A DNA stretch of 64,000 bases from Sorex araneus (lineage: Eukaryota > Chordata > Mammalia > Eulipotyphla > Soricidae). Where the stretch lies: the NCBI RefSeq assembly GCF_027595985.1, contig NC_073306.1, forward strand, positions 154,991,472 through 155,055,471, given 5' to 3'. This document shows, one piece after another, positions 11,383 through 21,992 of this stretch. Numbering within the stretch: the first letter of the stretch is position 1; each line of letters opens with the position of its first letter. Both the position numbers and the translations under genes were made by a program. The notes under the pieces were generated by a model. That model did not search any database. It saw only the letters and a list, made by a program, of their open reading frames with translations, and was not told the origin of the DNA.

Positions 11383-11550
11383 ATCAGAGTAGAACAATAG
11401 CACAGCAGGTTGCCTTACCTGTACCTCACCTGGATTTGATCCCTGACACTCCAGTGGTCCCTCAAGCCCACCAGGAGTCATCCCTGAGTTCAGAGCCAGG
11501 TGTTATCCCAGAGCACCAGCAGGGATGACTGATAAATAAATAAATAAATC
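11383..11550 (+). mobile_element. SOR-type SINE, A-rich tail family
   Basis: A tRNA-like head (caatagcacagcaggttgcc, then tggatttgatccc) leads into the poly(A)-family body (actccagtggtccctcaagc, caccaggagtcatccctgag, agagccaggtgttatccc). The tail has become (ATAA)n at 11528-11547. It is moderately diverged. Confidence 0.75.
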
Positions 11551-11709
11551 ACAATAAGAAAGAGATGCAGATTTTGCGCGGTATGAAAAAAAATGGGAAA
11601 TCCACTTAGGTAAAAAAATACAAAATTAGGTTTTGACTATTAGATTTGAATTACATAAACAAAAATTTGCTATACTTTGGATGTGGTTCTGCAAGAGAGT
11701 TCCATGAAG

Positions 11710-11868
11710 GGCTGGAATGATAGCACAGCAGGTAGGGCATTTGCCTTGCACTCGGCCAACCCGGGTTCAAATCCCAGCCAGGGGTAATTCTTGAGTGCCT
11801 GAGCCAGGAGTGACCCCTGTGAATTGCCAGGTGTGACCCAAAAAGCAAAAAAAAAAAACAAAAAAAAG
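11710..11868 (+). mobile_element. SOR-type SINE, A-tail family, with 16-bp target duplication
   Basis: The element runs ggctggaatgatagcacagc, gggttcaaatcccag, aggtgtgacccaaaaagc, then a long A run. The exact duplication agagagttccatgaag flanks it (11694-11709 and 11869-11884). A long target duplication with a poly(A) tail is the signature of L1-driven insertion. About 20 bp of the usual body (the catcccatatggtcccctg part) is missing. Confidence 0.9.
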
Positions 11869-11884
11869 AGAGAGTTCCATGAAG

Positions 11885-12451
11885 TATAAGTTTCTGAGTT
11901 GCAGAGTAAACTCACCTCAGTTTACAAGGAATAAGAAGCACGTAAGGAAATAGGCACATTAGACATTTATAATGTACTTCTGGTGTACTTATTTATTAAA
12001 TTAAATTAAATTTTTAATTATTTTATTTAATTTTCATATAAAGCAGCATGCTAAAAACATACCCCAAAATTTTCATTATCATTTTAATAATATGAACATT
12101 TGTAAAAATACAAAATCACATTTAGAAAATCAATTAACCCCCTTTTATTAATACCTATTTATATGAACTTGCAAATATTTCAAATGACATTTTATATTTT
12201 CTAAAAATCTGAGAAAAATCTTTCACATAAAACAACATCATGTACCATGACTTTGTCTCCTCTGTGTATACAGCAAGATTTGAAGAAGAAAACTTTAAAA
12301 TATTTTTCTTTATGTGGTGGAAAACCTACTGGTATTTTCTTCTTTCCTTTTATTTGTGTTTTTGTTTTATTTGAAATAAGAATTATTATACATTCTATAA
12401 AAATGTTATGATTATAGGAATAATCCTGATTTTTTAAATTTTATTTTATTT
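11885..12451. other. AT-rich unique DNA, no gene seen
   Basis: This stretch is very rich in A and T, with taaattaaatttttaatt-type runs. I recognise no repeat. The left target duplication of the next element (12440-12451) lies at its end. Confidence 0.5.
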
Positions 12452-13197
12452 GGATGCATAATCACCTACCCCCGCACCAGGATTTCTTCACTGAGGACCC
12501 TTGCAGGGGGGCGGGTTGAGTTTCCCTCCCCGCCCCAAAGCAGAGTCCTGGCAGCTGAAAACCTCTGGCAGCCACAGTCATGCTCAAGGCCACTCTCCAC
12601 ACATGAGCCTCAGGCATGAAGGAACCAACAGAGGAACCCAGGCATGCAGGACCAGGGGCTGAGATCTTCAAGCCTGCTCGGATTGGAACTGGGTCTCTCC
12701 AACCAGACCCCCCATTTTCCAATAGCTTGGCAGCCACACCCACAAACTGCTCCCAAAACCATGTAAGCCCATCAATGGCAAGATCCAGAGACTACATAAA
12801 GCAAAGCTCCTGGAAGCGCACAGCCACTTCATGGCCTTCGATCTCTTATTATAGTCTAGCCCACTGATGTGCCTAAAGCAGCACACATGTGTTTGGTTTT
12901 AACATACTTGCTTGTATTCTCTGATATACATTCTCAATCCCTCTCAGAGAGCCCGGCAAGCTGCCAAGAGTATCCTACCTGCATGAAAGAGCCTGGAAAG
13001 CTCCCTGTGGCATATTCCATATGCCAAATACTGTAACAATAACAGGTCTCATTCCCCTGATCCTGAAAGGGCCTCCAATCGTTGGGAAGGACAAGTAAGG
13101 AGAGGCTGCTAAAATCTCAGGGCTGAGACGAATAAAGATGTTACTGGTGCCCATATTAAGGAAATCGATGAACAACGGAATGACAGTGATACAGTGA
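12452..13197 (+). mobile_element. RTE-derived non-autonomous element, about 746 bp
   Basis: The element is bracketed by tttattttattt (12440-12451 and 13198-13209). In order it holds a 5' unit (12452-12940) that is homologous to 4430-4835 and weakly to the RTE 5' unit (cagccacagtcatgctcaag against cagccaccgccatgctccag). Next comes the RTE leader (12940-13128: agagagcccggcaagctgcc, catatgccaaatactgtaac, aggctgctaaaatctcaggg). It then joins directly to the RTE 3' end (13135-13197: ttactggtgcccatattaag, aaatcgatgaacaacggaat, gacagtgatacagtg). The leader is retained up to about 30 bp before the RTE start codon, so the whole coding region is deleted. The flanks are AT-rich, so the duplication is less certain than the structure. 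Confidence 0.75.
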
Positions 13198-13209
13198 TTT
13201 ATTTTATTT

Positions 13210-14311
13210 ATTTATAAATCCTGACTTTTCATTATGTGACTTAAAATTATTTTTAAAAATCATTTAAACATCATTTGCTTTATAAATAATTTCATAATAT
13301 TCTGAATAATTTTTGTTATTGTTGGTTGATGTCTTCTAGCCAAATAGATTATGATGTCGTGTCATGATTTCTAGAAGCTCAAAAGGAAGGTATTAAGAAA
13401 ACAGCCAGCAAATATGGGACTTTCTGAGTTATTGAATGTTTTATCATGGCCTCACTTCAATCTTACACACCTCCTTAGTAGCCACTGGAAGTCTCTACTA
13501 GCTCATTGAACTCTTAAAAATGTTGTCTTTAAAGTACCACTTGTTACTAGGAAGCATAAGAATGGACAATTGGGGTAAAAACATGCTCACATTCATAGTT
13601 AATATTCTCATCAGCTCATAACTTCTTGTTCTATTGTAATTGGTTTGACTTAAAACTCTCATGTGAGAATTAGTTATATCCAACCAAGTTTGCCTGATTT
13701 CAAATTCCATTAATTTGTTTTTCTGACATGGGACCAATTATGGCTCTTTCTCCCTTTAAATTACATTTCCTTGTCTTTATAGAGATCTAGAAAGATGTTC
13801 TCCAAGGAACACTAAGCCATCTATGAGGTAAAGTAGTAAAAGTGCTTTATGTAATAATTTTATGATAAATCACATCATCTTTACTGTCTTTTAATGTGAT
13901 TAAAATGATGAACTATCCATGACATTTTAAAAATAAATTTGCTTTGTTATTTAATTTTCTAAGTGGGAACAGCTTGAGGTTAGGGAAATGTTATTTAGGG
14001 ACACATTTCCTCTTTAAAATTTTTATATTTCTTTCTTTTCCTCTCTGCATTTCTCCCTACCACCTACCTTCATGTCATTATATAAACATACATTCTCATT
14101 CTTGTTCTTGAAAATTTCCTTTGACTCCAATGAACTTGATCTCACCATATTCTGTCCTTCTCACTTTCTTTCTGTGTGTATATTTATGGACACAGTTGCA
14201 CACTCACCTTCACATATGGCAAATTAGAACAGCAGAGACAGAAATGACACTTGTCTTCTTAGTCTTTTTTTTTTCCTTAGGCTATTGCAAAGAATGTTCT
14301 AGGACCGCAGA
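13210..14311. other. Unique AT-rich DNA, no gene seen
   Basis: There is no named repeat. A 79-codon minus frame (13498-13737) has no domain. Confidence 0.5.
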
Positions 14312-14435
14312 GAGGGTCTACTAGGTAAGGTGCTTGCTCTGCATGCAGCTGGCTTGGTTCAATTCCTGGAACCCCATATAGTCTCCTGAGCACCTCCAGG
14401 AGTGAACCTTGAACACTGCCAGAAATAAAACAGGC
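14312..14435 (+). mobile_element. SOR-related SINE, old copy
   Basis: The order gcttgctctgcatgcagctgg, gttcaattcctggaacccca, tctcctgagcacctccagga and ttgaacactgccagaaataaa gives the tRNA-like B box and body of the A-tail family with many changes. The beginning of the head is degraded. Confidence 0.6.
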
Positions 14436-15736
14436 TACCCCAAATCCATCAAAATGTGGTTATATAAACTTACTGGAGTTTTCAGTGAAAAAAGCAACAT
14501 TGTACTGTTTGTTTTCAACCTCCCCTCAGTGACCTGGGCTCAGTTTCTATATGAATATTCAGCATCTGGTAATTTACTGGACATTTATAATCATGGGTGC
14601 CATCACTCATCCTTCAAAATCATAACTCACAGGTGGATGCAGTCAGCTGAATTTTAACCAGGCTTGAGGTAACTAAGCATCCCATGGTTTGAAATCCTCT
14701 CGGATAAATGCCCTGTTGACTCCATCATCTTAGGATCACTAAGATAGACTACTGCTTACTGGCCTGTCTTGGTCAAAATTTATTTTCCCAAATGGTGACC
14801 ACAATCAGTGATTTATTAATTAGAGAAAACAGTCCTTCTCAGTAAATTTCTATGGGAAACTGATGAGGAGTTGTAGTTCATTTGTTTTACTAAAACATGC
14901 AGAAAATTTAGAACAAATCTAATTAGAGGTTTTTGCTTCCACAGATTGCCAAGAAAGAAACAAACAAAGCAAAGAGACAATAAAGAAAACAAATGGGCAA
15001 GAATCATTTGACTCCTTTGGCATTTTAACCAGGAAAACAATCAAAAAAGCAAAAGAACATTTTAGCTTCATATTACACGTTTTGTGGATTCCCTTTTACA
15101 ACCATCCTTGGAAAATCCAGCTGTATAATGAGTTTGGTTTTTTTTTTAAGAGAGTCTGGTTCTTTTTAGTTGAATTCTAGTCATTAATATTCCTCCAGTA
15201 AGAACAGATGGTTCAAAATTTACATATCCACTCACTCCTCTAAAAGTAGAATGTAGGTTCCATGAAGGCAAAATTTTCCCCTTCTCATCTTGTTCACTTC
15301 TACATTCCAAAGACTTTCAACATACTGTAAACACGTAGCAACTATTTATAGATGAGTTCTTGAGCTCAAACTCTGTTTGTACAAATTGTTATTTTCTTTT
15401 GTCTTTCCACTATCCACAGAGTTGGACCCATGAACATTTAGTCAGAGTGATAATGAAAATCCTAAAACTCAAAGAAGAGTTGGCCTTGGTTTGATACTTT
15501 TGTTACCAGTTTTAAATTTTAGATAATTTTATCTTTGAAAATGAATCTTGCAAACAAGTTTCTATGAGATAACATGTGTCAGGGGGAAAAAAGGATATCT
15601 GTGAAACTGAGCATCTATAATTATTTTATACTTAATATAGTGCTACAGGGCACAAGGAGCAAAAATTCTCATTGATTTGTGACATATGGAAGTTCATTAA
15701 AATTTAACTTAGCTGTTTCAGTTTCAACTTTGGGTT
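14436..15736. other. Unique AT-rich DNA, no gene seen
   Basis: I see no named repeat or domain. The frames of 60-80 codons here look like chance. Confidence 0.5.
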
Positions 15737-16545
15737 TTTTTTTTGGAGGGGGCAGATGTAGGGTGTAGGGAGCATATTCAGCAGTGCTCAGGGATTACTG
15801 CTTGTTGGAATATTTCCCCTTTTCCAGCTGCCTTCTGGAGTTTTGTCACAGAAACCTTTTGTCACAGAAACCTAGCTGATCTTTGACCCCGCAGATCTAA
15901 GGTGCTAGCCAGGCTTGATTTGACATTGTAGATTCCAGGCTGCAGCCCAGCCTGGCCTTTGGGATGTAAATCCGAGTGCTTTCAGCCCAAAGTAAGCTTC
16001 GGTTTTGTTTTTGTATCTTCTTTGGGGGGGGGGGGGGGGCTCAATGTTCTTCCTGTAAGATCTTTTGGTGCTTTTGGTGACGTCAATGTATTGCGCCCTT
16101 TGGAAGGGCCATGATCAATAAAAGGGGTTCCGGGAGAAGGTGGTGGGGTGGAAAGTGTATAGCGGGCGGAAAGGTGTAGAGAGGACGGAGAGTGTATAGA
16201 GGGAAGACTGGAATAAACTGCAAGTGAGACCAACCATCATGGCTCCGTTCCTTCCTTTGCCTGCCACATCTTCGCCATCAACCTCCCCGGGGTGGGGGAA
16301 GTGGCCGGAGGCTACCGAACTCGGGTGGCGGGAGAGACAGCTGCTGCCCTAGGCCCTGTGCCTGGCTTGGTGCGGTGAGGCGTCCCTTCCCTCGCCCGCG
16401 CCTTTTCTTTTTATTTTTATACAACTGCTGACTTTATGCTCAGGGATAACTCCTGGTGAGGTATGGGGACCATGTGTGGTTCTGTAGTTTGAGCCTGGGT
16501 CCGACCCTTTCAAGGCATGGTCCCTATCAGTGTACTACTGTTCCA
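15737..16545 (-). mobile_element. Old SOR-type SINE split by an LTR
   Basis: Minus-strand SINE sequence runs from the T-rich start through cagcagtgctcagggattactgct (to 15802). It resumes at 16430 (gactttatgctcagggataactcc, gcctgggtccgaccctttca, ccctatcagtgtactactgttccaaccc). The LTR at 15803-16423 was inserted between, so the SINE is older than the LTR. Confidence 0.7.
15803..16423 (+). mobile_element. Solo LTR, endogenous retrovirus (class II-like), 621 bp
   Basis: The element starts tgttgg and ends tatttttataca, with exact 6-bp duplications actgct at 15797-15802 and 16424-16429. Visible parts include a direct 17-bp repeat of ttttgtcacagaaacct near 15841-15873, a run of 16 G at 16024-16039, a TATA-like aataaaag near 16118 and AATAAA at 16212-16217. 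The 3' end (cttcctttgcctgcc to ctttttatttttat) resembles the 1.18-kb LTR at 9761-10940 and both begin tgttgg, so the two LTRs are related. No internal viral sequence is present. Confidence 0.85.
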
Positions 16546-16974
16546 ACCCTACAGAGTAAGTTATAAAACAAATGTGTCACTTCTGTGACTAAGAGTGGCT
16601 GGCCCTGGTAACTCAGAAAGGCCATGTTTTCTGTTAAATTAGATCTGTTCTCTGTCAAAAAGAAGACAATGGTGTTGCAATAAAGGAAAATTCCAAGCAA
16701 TGCTATAAGATCCTTTTTTATTGACACTACATCCCCACATGTGTCCATTTAGTATCACAGAAGGAATAGAAGATTGGAGTAACTTATATTCATTTCTTAA
16801 ATATTTTTCCCATTTTTTCAGTAACCTGAAGATTAGGCAGTGGTTGTAGAATGTGACTGTTCCAAAGAGTGTGATAAAAACAGTTATTTTTGTGTCTGCT
16901 ATTATAGTAAGGACAATATATACTGTATGCATGAGTCACCGGGTGTCTGACTTTGGTGATTCTACATGTTGATT
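16546..16974. other. Unique sequence, no gene seen
   Basis: Two overlapping minus-strand frames (16527-16932) show no domain. Confidence 0.5.
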
Positions 16975-17480
16975 TTTCTTTTTTGTTAGGAAGCAGGCTT
17001 TATTGATCTGGATGGGAGATGGAGGGAGTGGAATGCTGGAATGGGGGTAGTTCCAAAGCTCTCAGGGAAATAGAACCCGCCATTTGTCCAGAAGCCCACG
17101 ATTTGTGATGTATTTGATCCCAATTTGGGATGAGCCGTTTCTCAAGTGCCGTGTCTTCAAACTCACCTGCATCACACTTGGCAGAGTCACACTTCCTGGA
17201 CATAGGGATCAACCAGGAAACGTCAACAGGGCCTCGATCATATGCTCCTTGTTCCGAAGTTGGTGTGGATGAATGTGATTACTTGGCCAATGTAGGCCCT
17301 GGCCCTGGGGCTCTGGAGCTTTCCAAAGCCTGAGCCTAGCCCGCGGACCCATACCTGTTTGGAGCTGAGATTTGGCCCAGTGTGAAAGCAGACAGAATGT
17401 CCATGGCAAAGGACTTGCTCCAAGATCCCTTACTACATACAGCCCATACCAGCCACAGGAGTCTGCTTGTGCTTGCCAAC
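16975..17480 (-). pseudogene. RPL10: Processed pseudogene resembling ribosomal protein L10 (5'-truncated)
   Basis: On the minus strand, fragments in several frames match the C-terminal half of ribosomal protein uL16 (RPL10 or its retrogene RPL10L). They are an APNRYGS segment, then RAYIGQVITFIHTN, RNKEHMIEALL, GEFEDTALEKRLIPN, and a TNRGLLDKWR-like end in a shifted frame. The functional protein joins the large ribosomal subunit near the peptidyl-transferase centre. Here the frame breaks repeatedly, about 20 codons are lost after IEAL, and the N-terminal half is absent. An AATAAA (reverse complement near 16998) followed by a T-rich run at 16975-16988 marks the copied poly(A) end. No introns are seen, so it is a retrocopy. 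The 3' UTR does not match the RPL10 UTR as I remember it, so the parent could be RPL10L. Confidence 0.75.
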
Positions 17481-17668
17481 ATGGCACATGGGTCCCCAAG
17501 GGCTAGATATTCTCTCAAGTTTCAAATTGGCATTCTCTAAGGAAAAGAGAAGTAGGACATGCCAAGCATATATTTCAAATTGTTCAATTGAATTTTAAAC
17601 TGCTAACAATGATATTCAATAGCAAATTTAAAAGCGCAATTATTGAGACACTGAAAGAAAGATTTTTT

Positions 17669-17837
17669 TTGGGGGGTCACACCCCACGATGCACAGGAGT
17701 TAGTCTTGGCTCTGCACTCAGGAATTATTCCTGGTGGTGCTGGAGGACCATATGGGATGCTGGGAATTGGGAATCAAACCTGGGTCGGCCACGTGCAAGG
17801 CAAACGCCCTACCCACTGTGCTATCACTCCAACCCCA
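17669..17837 (-). mobile_element. SOR-type SINE, A-tail family, near full length
   Basis: On the minus strand all parts are present: the T run, ggtcacaccccacgatgcac, ctctgcactcaggaattatt, gaccatatgggatgctggga, aacctgggtcggccacgtgc and gctatcactccaacccc. A short gaaagat occurs on both sides and may be the target duplication. The plus-strand frame at 17588-17986 crosses it and is not a gene. Confidence 0.85.
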
Positions 17838-18339
17838 GGAAAGATAATGTTATATGCCAATCCTCAACAACAACAAAAAAACATTTCCAGCTATTTTATT
17901 TTCTGCACAAAGTAGCCTGCATTATTATGTTTTACACTATAAGGCTGTTGTCTATCCTCTCTAAGTTCTACAATGCAACTCCCTAAGCATGCTTACCCTC
18001 TCCCTACTTCTTTATTTGTACATATGTAATTTCATATGTCTGTAAGCTGCCTGGGGAAACGCCTAGTTTTAATGGCTAACAGATTTAGGATTGCATCCTA
18101 ACTGCTATTTTTAGAGTTACCCTTTACCTACTCTTTGCTTTTACTTCCTGTGAGTGGAGACTTACTCATCATCTTCTTCTCTGGGTTGTTCCAGAATAAA
18201 ATAAGATATTTTATGAGAAGATAAAATAAGAGGTCTGTGTGAAAACCGCTGTTGTAATGGTCTCTGAGCCAGGTAATCAGGCAGTATGATAGACTAAGTC
18301 GTTCAGTCTTATCAGTAGGTAATGTTGGTGTCCATTCAC
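17838..18339. other. Unique sequence, no gene seen
   Basis: I recognise no repeat or coding domain. Confidence 0.45.
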
Positions 18340-19040
18340 TAAGAAATGAGAATGACAAGCCTTGCCCCAAGGAATTCCAATTTTTCAAAAGTGCTTAAAG
18401 CATTGTGTATGTCCATCCATTTCCACTGCAATGGAAAGTTTAAAAGACTGTGGACACCAATGTCTGGCACCAATGTGAATCAGTTGGAACTCTCTAGCAC
18501 TGCTGCTGAAAACATAAAATTGTATAACCACATTGGAAAACTACTAGACAGTTCCTTTCAAATGTTCTGAAATGAATTCATGAGAAAGAAACCAAAGCAA
18601 ATGTTCCCATAATGACCTGTGAACACCAGTCATAGGAGCTTTATTTATGGCAGTCAACAAGGTGACAACCCATTTCAGACAGAGAAATTGTGATTCAATA
18701 TATTTTTTAAAAATAGAAGGATGAACTACTGATAATAAAATTTTAAAATCATGCTAACATACCAAACAAAGACACAATATTTCAATGTTCTGGGATTGGA
18801 CACTATCAATACAAAATTATAGAAGGTGACAACTATATTATAGTGATAGCTAGAGTCACCAGAGATTGGAGTGGAGAATGAGGGGGTTGCAAAAAGTGGG
18901 AGGAAATTTTTAGGGGAGTTAATAGGTATTGTTCTCATAAGTGTCATGGTGGTGGTTTAGGACACAATTATCTGTCAAAATGGAACTAACTGTACACATT
19001 TGGAGTTTCTTCTATGTAAGTCAGATTTTTATAAAAGTCT
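18340..19040 (+). mobile_element. Ancient L1 (L1M-type) 3' end
   Basis: The order tgtataaccacattggaaaa, ggagctttatttatggcagt, ggatgaactactgata, gacaactatattatagtgat, tcatggtggtggtttaggac and taactgtacacatttgg matches the 3' end of old mammalian L1 families (family landmarks: tataaccactttggaaaa, agctttattcgtaatagcc, ggaatgaactactgatac, ggtggtggttacac, aactgtacac). It is diverged and has no open frame. Confidence 0.75.
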
Positions 19041-19123
19041 CCAGAATTCCATAGTTCTGAAATTATGAATTCCATAATAATGAAAACATGAAAACAAACA
19101 ATTGAAAGAAAAAGCTGAAAAAT

Positions 19124-20285
19124 TGTAAAAAACTAAAGCACACCGACGGGCTTGTGCACTTGCGGGCTCTCTGGGCGGCTCTGTCTCACCGCCCGCATTC
19201 GGTGCTCTGGAACTGCTGTGTGTGCTGTCGGTCAAGGGTAGGTGAAGGAAGGAAGAAGGCCAAACTGGTTGCTCGATCAGTTTATTTCATTCTCTGCTTC
19301 TCTCCTGGCTCTGGATCTCTCTCTGGATCTGTGGATCTGGCCCCCCAACCTACTCTTACAGCCTAGTTAAATCTCCCCAGCATGAGGGGGTTGGGATGTA
19401 CACATAGGTGTGGTCACCATCAATAGGGTTGAGGTTCCTTTCCCTTAGGGGATGCTTCTCCTAGGAATTAATTCTCTTTCAGCAGGAGGATCCACCCAAG
19501 GGTGGAGTCCCATGAATGTGTTTCTCCTCTCCTCAGCCAGCAAACATATAAGAATTCATAATATTAATCATTTTGTATGGACACAATAAGAAATGCATTA
19601 AAGCTTATAGAATTGCTCTCCAGGGGCCATCTCTATCTCAGACTACAGTGCTCAGGTCAGATCAGTCTTTCCTATCCTTAGCAGGGTCCTAGTCTCATCA
19701 TTACTTTTGGATCATGACAGCATTTGTCTATGATCAAGTTCTTAACTTATAGTTAAGAATTAGGCACTTTGACCAGGCCCATCTTGATGCCAGAGTAGCA
19801 CATAACACACTGCTTGCCCTGGATCCGTCCCGTCCCTCGTCGGGATCCTGCTTTTGGAGTGCTAGGAACTGAGGGCAACTGAGGCTTAAGTGGAGAAAGC
19901 AGATGCCCGGGAGGGAATAATATCCGAAGCCAATTAAGTCCCAAGTTACAAAAACATAATATTGTCTTCTTGTGTCTATACAAAACAGACATAGCTTTAA
20001 AGTAAATTATTCAAAAGGCATGAAGAGGGGAGAAAGGCAGTGTTATAATATTCAGTGTCCTAGGAAGGTCTGACTTTACAAATTAGCAGAGTCAGATTAA
20101 GGGAAAGTGGATTAACTGTTTTGGGGGAAGAGAGCATAGAGAAGTGATTACAAGCTAAACAAAGGGTTGGGAGTGACTCGGGAACACCTTGATGGGTGTG
20201 ACTGGGGTAAGCCTAAACTCCGGGAAAAACCAGGATGAGCTCCTTGAGGCAAGGGGGGGAAAAGACAAAGTAATGTCATCCTACA
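19124..20285 (-). mobile_element. Solo LTR, same family as 9761-10940, 1162 bp
   Basis: The exact 6-bp duplication aaaaat flanks it (19118-19123 and 20286-20291). In plus orientation it starts tgtaaaaaac and ends catcctaca, the reverse complement of TG...CA. The poly(A) signal reads TTTATT at 19281-19286. Most of its length aligns with the LTR at 9761-10940. It differs in two places: the minisatellite is a single unit, and the part after the poly(A) signal is longer and GC-rich (19130-19260). No internal viral sequence is present. Confidence 0.85.
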
Positions 20286-20291
20286 AAAAAT

Positions 20292-21832
20292 TATCGAATT
20301 TATGAAGTAGCCCAACATCATGGGACCAACTGACAGAAGAATCAAGAATAACTTCCATCCAACCTTCATGTATCCTTGGAATATATATCAAAGTTATGCC
20401 CTTGGCCAGACACATGCTAATTTACAATCTCTACAAAGTCGCTGTGAGTATGGACCCCCTTTCACATGCTTCACATCCCACTTCATCTAAAGCACCTTTA
20501 TGTGGAAAGCGAATTAATTTTCTAGAATTTATTTAGACAAACCATTTTCACTTCTTCCAAAGAATATTTACTGACCCTGCACCTCATTCTGAGTTCCTGC
20601 CACACAGATTTTTCTCTACTTATAACCGCTATATGAACTGATAGAAGATATCCTGCATCTGAATTTTGGCCCAATTGTGAGTCATCTTTCATAGATCCCA
20701 ATGCAAAAATATAGTGATAACAATATATTCTAATAATAATATTTGCTGGAGGTTGTAGAAATATTAAAACACAATAGGAACTTGGGAAAGATTCTGCAAA
20801 TGAGAAAACAAATCCAATAAATATTTATTTGTTTCCCTCATTGTCATTGCCAGCATTAGCATTTTGAAATTCATCTGTTCATGCCTTTCACATCTTTCTA
20901 AGGATTCATAATGCTCCAGGAGTGTGTCTTACTCATATTGTGCCCATATTCTGCCCAAAAGTGCTATGTAAGTGTCCAATGAATCAGAGAGTGAGTGAAT
21001 CAGAACCTGAGCACCTATTCACGTTTCCTAGTTACTTGAGAGTGACTAATAGGAACTCAGGTGCACTGACCTTCACAAGTGCCAAGGAAATATTTTTCTT
21101 CTTTTCCACCAAAGCAGTCAAGCTTAACCTTCACTTGTTTGGCTCCCTGCCAAGAAGAAGGCTCCAAAGAGTAGTTTGTGCAATTTATGAAGGAATAGTA
21201 AAAAGTAAGACCCCACAGAGATCCCATGGGCTCTGGATAACCTTCCTGGGGCAATGAAAAGCCTGGCAGATGCTCAGTCATCCTTCCGGGTACATCACAC
21301 CCATCACAGGTGCAAACACAGGAGAGACGGAGAGCAGTCTTCATGGATTTCACTTTAGTGCTTGCTGGAGCACAGAGTGATTGATCTCCAGGAAGCAAGA
21401 GAGGCCTCATGCCATGTCATCATCACAGAGCTGTGAATCAGTTAGGCAAGTGATGGCTCTTTAGGGCAATGTCATGAGTGATACGGGCAGAAGCAGTGGC
21501 ACCAGGGAAGTTTTCTTCATTCCACTCAGTGTATCTCTGAAGGATGTTTAGCATTCAGTATTCCTCTGCTAAGACATGTGTGCCTCAGGAAACCTGATTT
21601 CTTCATGACTTTATACATCGGTGATTGGGGAAAAAAATCAGATGGTTGTTGTGAAGCATGCAGAAGTATCTTGTTGATGAAAAAACTTAGCCCCCACTTG
21701 TTCAGAAAAGTGTGGAAATCGTGGTGTGTAAGCCTAGTGTTTCCCGTAATTTTTATTTAATTGAAGAAAGCAAAATTTAATGAGTTTCCAGATATCTACT
21801 TTTACAGATTCATTTAAAGAGGCTTCTGTGAG
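20292..21832. other. Unique sequence, no gene seen
   Basis: Overlapping frames on both strands at 20922-21410 (111 and 117 codons) show no domain or splice-bounded pattern, so I do not call a gene. Confidence 0.45.
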
Positions 21833-21992
21833 CCTGGAGAGGCAGTACAGAGGAGAGGCTCTTGCCTTGCAAACAGCTCAGCCTACTTCAATCCCCAGCA
21901 GCTGATCTGGTCTCCTGAGTCCCTCTGGAATAAAATTGAGTTCAGAGCTGCAGGAATAAGCCCCTGGAAGAGCCAGGCATGTCCCGACCCCT
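21833..21992 (+). mobile_element. SOR-related SINE, old copy
   Basis: The order gcctggagaggcagtacaga, gctcttgccttgcaaacagc, ttcaatccccagcag, tctggtctcctgagtccctc and agagccaggcatgtcccgac follows head and body of the A-tail family. It is strongly diverged. Confidence 0.6.

Noticed and set aside
21057-21410. Opposed frames of 117 (-) and 111 (+, 20922-21257) codons as an exon
   Set aside because: Neither has a recognisable domain or flanking splice sites.
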